From Kappaphycus alvarezii (Eukaryota; Rhodophyta; Florideophyceae; Gigartinales; Solieriaceae): a stretch of DNA of 64,000 nt. The notes under the pieces were generated by a model. It searched no databases. It worked only from the letters and a program-made list of their open reading frames with translations, and was not told the DNA's origin. A program made the translations under genes and the position numbers. Below are positions 11,855 to 22,717 of the stretch, piece after piece. Every line of letters starts with the position of its first letter. The first letter of the stretch is position 1. The stretch is from positions 124,001 through 188,000 of the forward strand of contig NADL03000683.1 of NCBI GenBank assembly GCA_002205965.3, written 5' to 3'.

Positions 11855-12923
11855 TCAGCCAAGAGCCTGGTCTGGAGGTCCGGTGGTGGGGTATGTGCGC
11901 TGTTTTTGGTGATTCAGCATGACCGCTGTGTACTGGAGAACAAATGCCGAGACACATATCTTAAGCCTCAGGAATTCAGAGAGAGGATGCTTCTCTCGAC
12001 GGTCTGCAGTTAAGTTACTAACATCATGAAGCGCTTGGAGTTCGGTCGACCCGATTTGTCCGTAAATGTCAATGACGATAGGTAGAAAGTCCATACCCTC
12101 GGCACGACAAGGTAGGGCACAGTATTCCCTTTTCCGTTGTTCGGCTCTTGTCAGTGCTGAGAGACCTCCATCGGCCTGGTTGCGATATGGCGCGTAGTGA
12201 GGACTGACAATGGTCACATCGAGACTCTGTAGGGTGGGCGCGAATAGAGGGTCGTCGATGACGGGGTCCAGTGCGCGTTGCTCGGCTGGGCTCTTGTGGA
12301 GGTCGGCAGCAAAGACTTGCTCCCGAATTACGGAGAGGGAAATGGCCGTGGCGGTGAGTTCGCGGTAGAGAATATCCCAAAGACGGCTGTGACGGCGCAC
12401 CGCACCCACACCCCCTTTGCAGGTTCATGCATGATGGCCCATGGTGGTGAGGAGAAGAGGAACAGTGTAGTTACCCTCTAGGCATGTAGGCAGCACAGGA
12501 GACCGCAGAATACTGGGTTGCCTAAGCGAAGGTCGACCATCGTGCGCCATATCTCCCCTGAGGTGTGTAGGTCGGTGGGCGGCAGCGGAAGTGATGAGAA
12601 CGGGCGGAAGCCGTTGAGGAGGCCGTCGAGAGCGCGCACGTTTAGCCCGCTCACCTCGCTCAGCACTGCAATACCCGCAAAGCAAAGAAGATATGAGTCC
12701 TTTATTTCGACCGCAGCAAGAAGCCGGCTCGTGCCTATCCCCATTTCCACCCTTTGATGCTGGTACCCGGATGCCTGTTCAGTGCTAACCGACATCGCCC
12801 GATGTATCGCTGTGAGAGCGATGGAGACCCATGGAAAGGTCCGAGTAGTGCTCTCTCAAAAGCACGCCGCAACGGCCGTACTGTCCAACGCAGCATGCCT
12901 GATGGCTGGTCTTGAGCCGGCAC
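11855..12923 (-). pseudogene. Reverse-transcriptase C-terminal relic, longer copy
   Basis: Reads from about 12923 down to the stop at 11855 in changing frames. Upper part (12795-12478) contains GIAVLSEVSGLNV and ends RLGNPVFCG, matching the RLGxP segment before the Cys-rich loop in RT C-termini. A frame change follows; then VGAVRRHSRLWDIL (the RHNxLRD motif region), a Glu/Lys helix, LDVTIVSPHY (the DVT motif), REYCALPC and MDFLPIVIDIYGQIG. Compared with the copies at 2950-3790 and 10627-11076 this one preserves the most. The RT core and the initiation end are missing. Confidence 0.5.
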
Positions 12924-13839
12924 CTGTAGAGGAGGTTACGGTGTAGATATCAGTTCTATCATCCGCTACTGTACCTGCCGAAATATCCTGGGACACAGCC
13001 GCTCGCATCTCCTAAATGTAAAGAACCCAACCTTTTCTCCCGTTTACCTCGAAAGCATGCAGAACTGTACACTTGTACACTGGGCATCTGTTTTTTTTGC
13101 TACTTCTGTTACTTTGTATTTCCTGGAGAAAACAGCCGGTTATCACCAATCGGTAGGGCAGATTCAATCCGCACTCGACGATTCAAACAGTCAAAATTGT
13201 AAATTTAGGGGAAAATCCAATTATATGGCCGGAAGTCGAGCAAAAATATTTCCTGCACTTGCAAAGGAAATTATTGTACAAAACTACATTTGATTTGTAT
13301 TTTTTTAGAATTTTGCAATTCCGTATTTTATGTGAACGGGAGGGTCTCGTCGTTATTTCTTGGGTGTACTTTCTAATTTTTCTTTTTTTTTTTTGGAAAC
13401 GTTTTGTTGATTTTGTCCACACCCTCGGCCGAATTTTCGCTTTTCTAACCATCGCAAAGCATCACACTCGCCCTTCGCACCGGCACTCGGCAAGCTTTCG
13501 TTGAACCGACTGCCACAGTCGAGAAGATTGCATTTCTCACTTTTCTTCGCTTAAATCACCGGGGCATTTGATCGAACACGATAGCGTCTTTTCTGCGCGT
13601 CTGGACCCCGACAACCGTGCCGTCGCCGCCCTTGTCCCGTTTCCTTTTTGCAAAGCACGCATTGTGACTTTGTCAAACCGAGGCCCTTGAGTCTATTGCC
13701 ACTTGCGCAATCTTGACATTGGCAAACCCTGCCTTGCGTTGTCGCCCTTGAGTGAGGACACAACTACGTGGCTGCAACTTGGATGTTTGGCGTTTGCTTC
13801 GGACCACAACTTCTCGTCAAGTAGAAACTCGCAGTCCAT
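12924..13839. other. Intergenic upstream of IWS1, AT-rich centre
   Basis: No coding-like frame with support. 13080-13460 is AT-rich with T runs (for example a 12-base T tract near 13382), unlike the GC-richer flanks; this could be promoter DNA of the IWS1 gene or a decayed insert. Confidence 0.4.
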
Positions 13840-15324
13840 ATGGCGGATGACGGAGGCGTATTGCATGAAGTCTTTGGGTCGGATCTTGGATCGGATGAAG
13901 AGGTTGAAAGGCTTCAAGCATCTGTTCCCCACCTGTGAAAAGGGCATCTCCTGAAAGGAAAGAGGAAAAAGCCGAGTCTTTGGCAGCAGATAGGGAGGAC
14001 AAGGGAGAGAAGTCTCTGTTTGATGAGGACGACATGGAAGATCCCGAGGACGACTTTGTCAAGAGACCTTCGGTAGGGAAAAAGAGGGCTGCCATTGTCT
14101 TTGACGAAGAGGGTGCCGATGACGAAGACGACCAGGATTCAGTTGATATGCGCCGCCAAGAGAGGAAGAGGGGTGAAAAGAGACGAATTGGTGCCAGTGA
14201 TGAGGAAGAAGAAGACTACGATGATGAAAGTGAGGAGGAAAGAAGAAGGGAGAAGAAAAGGAGGCGTCAAGCAAGGAGAAAAAGCGAAAGTCCTCCAAGG
14301 GGAAACACAATACACAGAATGCCTGAGGATGATGAAGATCAGATTACTCCAGCAGCTGATGATTTCCAAAATGGTGACCGTTCCCGTGGTATTGACGAAG
14401 GATTATATGAATTTGATGATGAAGAAGAGGAAAAACCGAAGAAGCCTCAAACTGAAATGGAAAAGGCTTTTGGAGGCGAACAAAGCCCTCCGCAGACCCA
14501 GGAAGCAAGAGCTTGACCCCGCAAAGGTGGAGGCAGAATGCGTTGCGTTTCTGGAGCGCATGATGGCGGCTAGGGACGACGATATGAGGTCCTATAAGCG
14601 TGGAAAACCGGCTCTGGAGAAACTGAAGATGTTGCGCGATGTCGAGTTGATGGCATGAAAGTCAGTCACAGAGAACATTTGTTGGACAACATGTTGCTTG
14701 CAATCATCAAGGCTTGGTTGGACCCGATGCCTGATGGTGCTTTGCCGAATGTGCAGATTCGTACGTCTCTTTTGAACATTCTAACAATATGCGGGTGGAC
14801 GATGACTGGGTGGCGACTTCATGGATCACAGGCCTCGGGCGTGTGATTCACTTTTTGTCTCGGAATGATGATCATGCTCCGAACAAACGCATGGCTGAGA
14901 AGTTGATGATGAAATGGGCACGTCCGGTATATCAGAGCAATGCAAACTTTCATGACTTACTCGATGAATTTGACAGACCGGAGGGGGTCGTAAGGCTCCG
15001 AAGGATGGGGTTGCATCAGAGCGCCGCGCGGCAATGGAGACGGTGCGACACTTCAAAACGACGCAGGAGAGGATCCGCTCCTTCAAAAGCAGGACAGGAA
15101 ACGATCGCAAAGATGAGCAGATCTTGGCCACGGTCCCTCGTCGTATGCCTTTCCTGTTCACAACAATTGCGGAGGGATCTACATCCGTGGATGAAAAGCA
15201 GATGCGCGAAATCCGCAGTGCGAAGGCTAGGAACAAGAAGGTGAACAGGACAATGTCTACATTGCGGCGTGCTAACAAGAACCGCTCGGCCAGGGCAGCA
15301 AAGCCGTCCTTAAATGGCCGCTAA
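13840..15324 (+). CDS. IWS1: IWS1/Spn1 transcription elongation factor
   Basis: Conserved eukaryotic factor that binds Spt6 and elongating RNA polymerase II in the nucleus. The start at 13840 (MADDGGVLHEVFGSDL) opens a long acidic and basic disordered region (EDDEDD, EEERRREKKRRR runs) as in the family. The conserved TFIIS N-terminal-like fold follows: RRPRKQELDPAKVEAE at about 14492, ALEKLKMLRDVELM at about 14615, then HLLDNMLLAIIKAWLDPMPD and LPNVQIRTSLLNIL (14670-14780), then DDDWV and IHFLSRND. The C-terminus is Lys/Arg-rich, ending at 15324. The reading changes frame at a C run near 13933, a T run near 14470 (one T too many restores a perfect fit), near 14654, near 14780 and near 15030. 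No stop or other damage occurs within the conserved parts, so these are most likely sequencing indels in an intact gene of about 495 codons. Confidence 0.85.
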
Positions 15325-15421
15325 GGAGGGCACTCTTGCCTTGTGCCTTACAGACTCTCCTGTTGGGAGCTGTGTCCTCGTAGAAGAGATAATGCTATAT
15401 GTTTTTCATGTTTTGCAGAGT

Positions 15422-15718
15422 TTATTGCCTGTGTGATGTGTGTGAGCGCCAGTTGAAATCTACTTTGACGACGTTAAAGGCCCATGAGCTGACAATGGAG
15501 AAGGGCAGGTTTTTGGCTTTACTCTGCAAGAAATTAATGTGATCGGCTAATTGCCGGCTAGTTCGTAATTCTGCGATTGTTCTGACTCCGTAAAGCGTTT
15601 TCTTCACATGGGAGCCAAAAGATTGGCGATTGTTAAAGGCTGTGTACATCGCTTGCGAAGACCAACCGCTTGATATAAATTGTGGATGTAGCGCAAATGG
15701 GCTAGCCATATGTCTCAT
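15422..15718 (-). CDS. Small hypothetical protein
   Basis: Not recognised. The 98-codon frame, convergent with IWS1 and 97 bases from its stop, reads like real protein (HPQFISSGWSSQAMYTAF, VRTIAELRTSRQLADHI, VVKVDFNWRSH). The open frame continues upstream to about 15757 without a stop, so the true start may be earlier or this may be a last exon. No signal peptide or membrane segment. Confidence 0.4.
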   Translation of the reverse strand: MRHMASPFALHPQFISSGWSSQAMYTAFNNRQSFGSHVKKTLYGVRTIAELRTSRQLADHINFLQSKAKNLPFSIVSSWAFNVVKVDFNWRSHTSHRQ

Positions 15719-15759
15719 GCGCCATCGTAGTCCGTAGATACATTTTTGATAGCCTCCTT

Positions 15760-16112
15760 ATCACACCGCGAAGTTGAAGCGGGATTTACCACCTTTGCTG
15801 GACTTGACTTTGAACCAGACACGTAAACGATTATGCCTTAGCCTGAGGGAGGAAGTATCCTAAAGCGGCTCGCGAAAGACATCGAGGTAAGCTGTATCTC
15901 TCTTTAGTTGCCGTGACTAGACCTCTAAATGGTTTCCATCCCCATAAGTCCATATTCAGTAACTGCTCTAGAAGCGTTCATACTTCTGATCACCGTAATC
16001 ACCATGGCTTGCACTCGTCGAAGTCCCATCGTTCAAAAAGCCCCACCTCTATATCCTCCGCATTTCTACGAGCAGTGTAGCCATACTTAGCAGCATCACC
16101 TCGGAGTACCCA
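15760..16112. other. Intergenic, nothing seen
   Basis: No coding-like frame or recognisable site. Confidence 0.4.
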
Positions 16113-17080
16113 CTAGCCAAAGACGTTAACTTTAACGCCACGACTGACGCCACAAAATACATAAAATAACAACCTACAGGACTGCAATCCCGACGTCTTC
16201 CCTTTCCGTAACTGGTTTCCAGACTCGACCACCATAATCAATGGCGACAGCGATTCGAATCCAAGTTCCATCATCAACATCTTCCAGCCCTTATTCCTGC
16301 GGTTTTGCGCCATTCCTGCGACAATCACCCCACATGTGACCCAAAATAACCCCCCAGACAAATTGTATAAACACCAGGTTCACCTCACTGATATGTCTAA
16401 GGCCCTCAAATGCATCCCCGATCAACAAAACACTACTGCCCATGATGGCTAACACGAAGCCAGATCGAATAAATTCAAGGCCGTCAAGACTTTCATGAGC
16501 GTCAACTGCTTGACGTATCTCAACAAATATAAAGTTGTCACACCAAGAGGCACCAAAATAACCCCGTTTGCCACTATCCCAGCAATTCACCGGCGAGAAT
16601 TTCGGGCTCGCAAAGTTTTCCAAGCCGCTCTCCTCCAAAAAAGTTTTCAACTCGCCCGCTTTTTCCTTCAGCCACACTGCAGCACCCGCATTCCGTAATA
16701 ATTCGGCCTGGTTTTGTAACTGCTCTCCAGCTTCGAGATTTTGTCAACAAGGCTACTTTCTCCTGCCTCAACTGCTTATTTTCAACGTAAAGTTGATTCT
16801 TCTGCTGACCCAGTTTGGTAATGACGTTGCTGAGCTTTTCAAACTTCCTCTGCATCTTCAGTGCATTCTGCCTTGCATGTTCATCATAGCCAGCATTAAG
16901 ACCTTTGACAGTTTGTTGCACAGCATCGATCACTTTATGGAGTTGGTTAAGTTTTTCGTGCACATCTTTGTCAGTTGATCGGAGATCACCCTTGGTAATA
17001 TGGTCTAAAGGTGTTGTTTGAGGTTCGGATGCCCGAATACGGGTAAACGCTGAAACAAGCAAGATGAATAACATGCGCAT
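16113..17080 (-). CDS. Secretory-pathway coiled-coil membrane protein, hypothetical
   Basis: Not assigned to a family. The start at 17080 gives a signal peptide (MRMLFILLVSAFTRIRA). Residues 40-120 are a strong coiled coil (KLNQLHKVIDAVQQTVK, KMQRKFEKLSNVITKLGQQK, VENKQLRQEK). After two frame changes near 16740-16690 the reading continues with WLKEKAGELKTFLEESGLEN, a Cys/Trp-containing segment, and then hydrophobic stretches FVLAIMGSSVLLIG and LVFIQFVWGVILGHMW (about 16460-16310). After another change come LFWVTCGVIVAGMA and RLLFYVFCGVSRG before the stop at 16113. The plausible product is a roughly 320-residue ER or plasma-membrane protein with a lumenal coiled coil and three or four C-terminal membrane segments. 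The frame changes are probably indels. Confidence 0.55.
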
Positions 17081-18283
17081 TTCCGAAAATGGTTACAATC
17101 AGAGAACGGGGCACAGGTTGAAGCGCGTAAGTCTGAAATGTACGAAATGTGTAGAAAGGATGTCGAACAAAATTTGTCGAGGGGATGTTATGTATGAAAT
17201 GGTTTCAGGGAAACAATATCGACAAAGGGCGAGGAATAGGAAGGGGCTGCCAAACTACAACTAGGTCGCTTCCTGGGGTACTGGGGAGTTTCCGAAGGGA
17301 GGATGGATGGATTGCTGGTAAGGTGGTCAAAACGTTTTTATCGTTCGGAGCGGTTTTCCATAAATGCCTGCTTACAATGCAGCTGTGGTGAGCATGGACG
17401 AGGTCTGATATAAGTGATGCGAGAAAGTGACGTGGGGCAACGCCGTCGGCATACTAACACTCGGAGGAATGACCGTGGGAAGAGCGATGTGTGTGAAGGA
17501 GTGCTGTCAGCGCGGCGATCATTGGACCGAGGGGCACACCAAGACGAAGACGAAGTGTAGCACTCAGACATCACCATTCAGACATACAATGCACTAGATG
17601 ACGTTACTAATGCAATTGCACTACTTTTCCCGGTGCAGGTACTCTTTTTTGCAAATCAGTAACCCGTCCGAGCCTACCCATGAGTGATCCGACTGATATT
17701 CACCTTGCCCTAATTGATACTCACCTGACCACAGCACGGCAATCTAAATTTATCTGTGCGGTTGAAGATACCAACTGCATCTGAAATGCTGAACGGTCGA
17801 GCGCCGAAAGGTCACTCTAACTCTGCACGATTTGGTTTGGAACTAGTAAAAGATTGGCAACATCGGATTTTTGATCTACTATTTCAAGGTCAGGCGGCCC
17901 ATTGTCAGCATATTGGCGAGATTAACCGAAAGGAAGGCGGCTTGAAGAGAATTTGCTGCATGTAGCTTGAAGTTGGCTGTTAGGGAGCTTCCTACTAGCA
18001 GCTTACAGCGGATTTGAAGCCGCCTTTCCACTCGATTCATATCTGCAGGCTGCCCTACTCAACCAGGCGAACTGCCGACAGGGTGCTGTTGCTGAAGTAA
18101 AATGTTCTTCATTTTCAGCGATCCCTTGAATCAGAACTACTGTACTGTCCCGTTCAGCGATCCCTTGAATCGGAACTACTGTACTTCACTTTGTTGCACG
18201 TACAAATTAAAGTGAAAAATCATCGATTACTGTACTGAACGGACTATACTGTACTTGTACAGTACAATGAATCGTGGGTTTTG
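17081..18283. other. Intergenic, no supported gene
   Basis: Short open frames only. Near its right end is the 39-base tandem repeat and a palindromic GTAC-rich run just before the DNA transposon. Confidence 0.45.
18114..18186. repeat. 39-bp tandem duplication
   Basis: TTCAGCGATCCCTTGAATC(A/G)GAACTACTGTACT occurs at 18114 and again at 18153, a 39-base period with one clear substitution. It ends in the same ACTGTAC word as the palindrome clusters. Confidence 0.85.
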
Positions 18284-18296
18284 GGTAAAGTGGGTC
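18284..18296 (+). repeat. Left terminal inverted repeat
   Basis: GGTAAAGTGGGTC, inverted match to 20586-20598. Confidence 0.8.
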
Positions 18297-18650
18297 AAAA
18301 AATTTCCTTTTTTTGAAAAAATTATTTCTGCTCACAGTGCGTTCCTGAAACTTGGCACAAATATCTGCCTACTATCAATGATAACGTATACTGTACCAAG
18401 TTTAAGGACCAACAGCAAATGAGAACATTGCATCGACCATCGGTACATGTATTTATTATGACATTCAGATGTACAACTCCAAATGGGTTGCAGCCAATCC
18501 ATACATCTCAATAAAGAAATCCCCCTTTTTTCTCTAATGAGAACAGGATCAACGAATGATTTTGTGATGACCCCGGTGTCTTTCAACTAGCCGCATATCA
18601 GGCCAGTCCTTGGTCACAGTAATGAAAAAATCATAAAAAAAGAAATTATT

Positions 18651-20340
18651 TTATTGCATCTGAAGTAGCCCGCCACCCTGGCTCCTAGGCAAGGGCCCTC
18701 CGTACTGTAAGACCCTTGTCCCCTTCCAGGAACTCAATCGGCCGCGACGTCCATACCGCAGAATTGAACACTCCGCTTCCTGGCGGAGCTTCTCCTGCCT
18801 TTTGGCACCCCACCTAGCCTGACGTTTATTCGCCTCCCGCTCCCTCACAAGCCTTCTCTCCGCCTATTCCCCGCCTGTAATGCCCTCTGGAGCGCTTCAA
18901 CTGCACGACGCTGTTGGCGCTGCCGCAATGAAGTTAAATCGTCATCGCCAGTCAACAAGGCCCAAGGTCTGGTCTTAACAGTTCCTGACTCTATCACCGA
19001 CCAATCTGATTGAAACAAGTTTATGTTTCTTTTATTATGTGTATAGAGCCATTTGAAGTCAGTGAACACATCCTCGCGCGATTCGTACCCAGTAATGATC
19101 ATCATGTCTGCTACCTTGATGAATTCAGGCAGAAACGACCTAGAAACGTTACACCACGCGCCAAAGGCTCGAAATCCGTTCACAATGTCATTGTAAGTGA
19201 GGGCCCTCCTATATCCGTTTTGCAACTTTGCCAATGGTGTACACATCGTTCCTCTGCTCGGGATTGTGGGAATGATTCGCTCGTTAATTGCATTCCGCAC
19301 GTATGGATTATAAGAAGAAAAAACAGTGTAATACAGAACTTGAACACGGTGGCTTGTGATTAGGAAAGCCGACCGCGATGATGTTGTTTTCACTTAGAAT
19401 ATACAGCGGGCTGAATTACTCATATGCTCCATAACAATCCATCGGAAGGACAAGGTACTTGTGTTTCTTGTGGAGTTTTTTGGTCTGCTCAAAAAAATGT
19501 CTGGCCCAGTCGGTAAAACAACTCGTAATCTACTTCCGCTGGATCCGGATATGCAAACAGGGCATTGTTTGGCAAGAATTGGGTAGGAGTTCCAATGGTT
19601 CCATCCGATTTCTTACGCAATTTTGTCTGTTTCCTCTGAATAATGACAACGGGGTTTCAAGTTGAGACGTCCGGAGATACAGCAGGCATGATCGTTACGT
19701 GCTGGGCATTGGATGAAAACTTTGATTTAACGGTGTTCCTTGTCCTTTTTCGCTCTGTGACTGATTTGGCACGCGAACTGGACGATGTATTCGTTGACAA
19801 TTCGTTTTCATCTATATTGAAGATTTGTTCCGTACTCGTTACTTTCAACTCCGTGTACACCTGTTCGAGTCGGCAGTAATGTCTTTAGAGGCTCTCCGGG
19901 GACATTGCTGATGCCTTGGCAAACTGGAACTTTCCAAGGCCGCCCTTCTTTTTTACGTCGGTTCAGGGTGCCTTCTTAACAAGTTACAGAGAGAAACGTA
20001 ACCTAGTGCATTTTCCCGAAAGGGAAGTCAGTGCCGCCTTGCAGAAGGAAGCTTGGAAAAAAATAATTTATAGACATTCGGAGCCCTTCCCGCGACAGCA
20101 GAGTGACATTACGCGCAAAATCCAAACATGTGTTGATTCCCATGCTCTCCTCTTGTCGGTGAAGGCAGCGCGACGTACTGGTTTGATTGCTTTTATGTCG
20201 TGGTTTTGCGGTAAATTCTTCAAACGGCGCTTGAGTGTGGTGTTAGATACACCATGCGCCTTTGCAGCCTTGCGATAGCTTAAGTTGTCGTTTCTGACGG
20301 CTCTCAAAGGATTTTTAAGGCGCTTTTTGGCCGTGTTCAT
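18651..20340 (-). pseudogene. pogo/jerky-like DDE transposase, frameshifted
   Basis: Transposase of the pogo branch of the Tc1/mariner superfamily; it would cut and paste the element through its terminal repeats. The start at 20340 gives a pipsqueak-type helix-turn-helix: LSYRKAAKAHGVSNTTLKRRL (written here in part). Downstream in other frames are IFNIDENE at about 19824 (the IFNxDE motif with the first catalytic Asp), VTIMPAVSPD (about 19690), YLVLPMDCYGAYE near 19430 (second catalytic Asp position), NNIIAVGFPNH near 19380, and YNDIVNGFRAFGAW then FLPEF at about 19190-19110 in place of the usual final DDE segment. A basic tail (NKRQARWGAKRQEKLRQEAE) ends at 18651. At least three frame changes; whether decay or indels cannot be decided. 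Confidence 0.7.
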
Positions 20341-20585
20341 GAGTTAGGTTTGAAAATACCTTTTTGGGCTACCCAATATGACTTTTCTCTCGTTTGGTCT
20401 TTGGGAGGCCGCTTTGTTTCTAGATGATACCGATTTTCGTATAAATTGAGTTTTGGGCAAAAATGGCGTGAAAAAGAGATTAGAGGCATATATTTTGCCG
20501 GCAAATGAATGTTTCAGAAGATAGACGAATGTTTGTGGATTTTTTCGGGTCCTTTTTTAGAAGAATCAGAAAAAATTTAAAATCT

Positions 20586-20598
20586 GACCCACTTTACC
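20586..20598 (-). repeat. Right terminal inverted repeat
   Basis: GACCCACTTTACC, inverted match to 18284-18296. Confidence 0.8.
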
Positions 20599-21472
20599 GT
20601 TGCGAACCATAACTACCCTACTCTAGGATACGAGGGGCGGAAACATTTGGTCCATAAAGTTAGTTCTATAATCGGTCAGTCGGTGCAAACTCAAGATAAG
20701 CAATGAGCAAAGATCATTTCTTCTCTTAAATCTGTTCAAAAACATTACCCTGTTGGAGCGTTAAGACTAGATTAAAAGACATCTACAGGCGACGAATGAT
20801 CCATGCACGCACTCCATCAAGGCAGGGGACAGCAGAAGAAAATTTCACAATCTAATTACGAGATAAAGACACCTTGAAAATATTTTAGTGTAAGCATGAC
20901 CGCTTAGGACACCCAACTCAAAACCCGCACCCCGCATAAATCAAAAGAAAAATGAAGATCAGAGTGCATAAAATTCAGACTTGTGAACGCAGCGCGACAA
21001 GCACTTGCCACTGCAAACGTTTTTCCACAGTTTCTGGCACGACGCTGTTACCAATGTGGCATAAAAGTATAACATCATGAGAAACGCAGTTAACACCAGC
21101 TGCCTCGCCTAAATCTAACCTGTCAAAGACCCACACAAAAAGGGCTGCTAGATAGGGCGATCCGTGAATGGCATTGAAGGAGTTACTTACGAATTACGAA
21201 ATCTATCGATATTTATTGATAGGACTACACCTCTATTCATAAAAAGTGGGTGTATGGGCAGTCCAATGCACATACCTGCAGCTATAAGTCCAGTAAATGG
21301 ATTCAGAGCTATGAGCAATTGCAAAACATTAAAAACTAACATTATCATTACCGTCATCGTATTCATTGAGAATCGACCCCGCTCTAGCCTCTATGTCCCG
21401 ATGCATGCTTCTTTACATCAAAAGCTATCGGTAGCGGCGATATGAGACCTGAGAGCGCCTCCGCTTACTAGC
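20599..21472. other. Intergenic, no gene seen
   Basis: No coding-like frame. At 21444-21481 GAGACCT and AGGTCTC form an inverted repeat around a 24-base centre, adjacent to the transposase stop that follows. Confidence 0.4.
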
Positions 21473-22372
21473 TTAGGTCTCAGCAATACCGTTGAGGCGC
21501 GTTATGTATCGCTCCCAAGTCCGACCATCCTCATCGCGAAGAGCATGCCACTTGATGCGTAAATTGGTTAAGACCAACCTAACAAGAAAATTTTTTCGTA
21601 GCTCTCCTCAACCCAGCGGTACTTTCTGGAAACGACGACACACGAACCCCCTGCCGAACAGTTTTTTTCCGCAGTAACGCGGTCAGACGCATTGTTCCCG
21701 TCCTTCCTTTTCTATGAAATCCATAAAAACCCCCCGAGTGGTTTCTTCTTCAGTACAACAGCCCTCACCTCAGACTCTATATCTGCATATCACGTGTCGA
21801 AAAACACACCCCAACTTTCCGGAAACCTCTCTGACAGAATTCCAATATCCGTAATATTCTTCTCTGCATTGCCTTTTGAAAAGCATGATCGTGAAAATAC
21901 AGTATTCCTTGCAGTATATCAATCAGAGGCCTACCCTGGAAGTCGATCACTAGCGCAAATAGCCAGCCCATATGGCAACACTGAAGCTTCTGTTTTGAAC
22001 CCATAAAGCTTGTTCTTGCCTGAAAAATACTTCTTTTCATCTTCTTATGTCCCCATGGCATTGGAATCTGCTAGAAAGTGACATCTTCGGCGTATCAACA
22101 CATTTTAAACGTCTTTTATGTGACTTTGTCAGAATCTATCCATCAATTCCAAATCGCTCTCCATAGGACAATACAAAATGCCTATAAATAAACAATGAAA
22201 GCAACTTTATCATCTCCGCTACACGTTTCTCTAATTTTGCGGTTTTGATGCTAAAAATGCATGCCATAAAATCCCACTCCGGGCCGTGTTTCAAGATGTC
22301 CATTGTCATACACAGGAGGTCACGGGGTTTGATTGGTGAATTGATTTTTCTCCATTTGTTTAGGTATTACTG
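21473..22372 (-). pseudogene. Harbinger-like DDE_Tnp_4 transposase relic
   Basis: A transposase of the PIF/Harbinger-related DDE_4 group found in oomycetes, algae and fungi, on the minus strand. From about 22370: INSPIKPRDLLCMTMDILKH and EWDFMACIFSIKTAKLEKR form the N-terminal helical part. Then DVTF (first catalytic Asp, about 22095) is followed by a stop where the family has Gln. Next come MPWGH, YFSGKNKLYGFKTEASVLP (about 22030), GLAICASDRLPG, ITDIGILSERFPESWGVFF then DTxYADIESEVRA (second Asp). Further on are KYRWVEESYEKIFLL and WHALRDEDGRTWERY, ending GIAET at 21473. At least one internal stop and three frame changes. No terminal repeats or target duplication identified. Confidence 0.75.
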
Positions 22373-22627
22373 ACATGGCCCTCGAAGTAGCTCCAGATGG
22401 AATCGAACTACACAAGATTGAAGTTGGTCATCTCATGAATGGCTTGATTTCAGTTTTCTTAAGAAAAATTATCGGTGACAGGACAACCGCTCTCTTCTTC
22501 GTTGTAGCTTTCGGGTAGACCTAGATAATCCTCTTATTTCTCTAATTGCTCCCGTGTCTCGGCAGAGTGCTACACAAGTGTTTGCAGCGCTGGTGCCGCT
22601 GTGGGTCAAGACGTGTGACGGGGCATC

Positions 22628-22717
22628 TTCGGGAGGGGTATCGGGGAGAAGGGTGCGATCTTTGTGGATTTATTCGGGAGGGGTATCGGGGAGAAGGGTG
22701 CGATCTTTGTGGATTTG
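22628..22717. repeat. 45-bp tandem duplication
   Basis: The unit beginning TTCGGGAGGGGTATCGGGG (22628) repeats at 22673 with almost no change. Period 45 is 15 codons, so any frame through it stays open; on the plus strand it encodes a repeated REGYRGEGCDLCGF. No known protein recognised. Confidence 0.85.

Larger units (their letters stand above)
18284..20598 (-). mobile_element. pogo-like DNA transposon with terminal inverted repeats
   Basis: The left end GGTAAAGTGGGTC (18284-18296) and the right end GACCCACTTTACC (20586-20598) are perfect 13-base inverted repeats, both followed inward by A/T-rich DNA. They bracket the transposase reading frame. No TA duplication, expected for Tc1/mariner/pogo insertions, is evident beside them; the flanks read TTTTG and GTTGC. 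The element is about 2.3 kb. Confidence 0.8.

Noticed and set aside
16245-16265. Another B-box-like GATTCGAATCC
   Set aside because: Within the coiled-coil membrane gene; no cloverleaf can be formed.
22628-22717. CRISPR-like array
   Set aside because: Only two directly adjacent copies with no spacers; a simple tandem duplication in a eukaryote.
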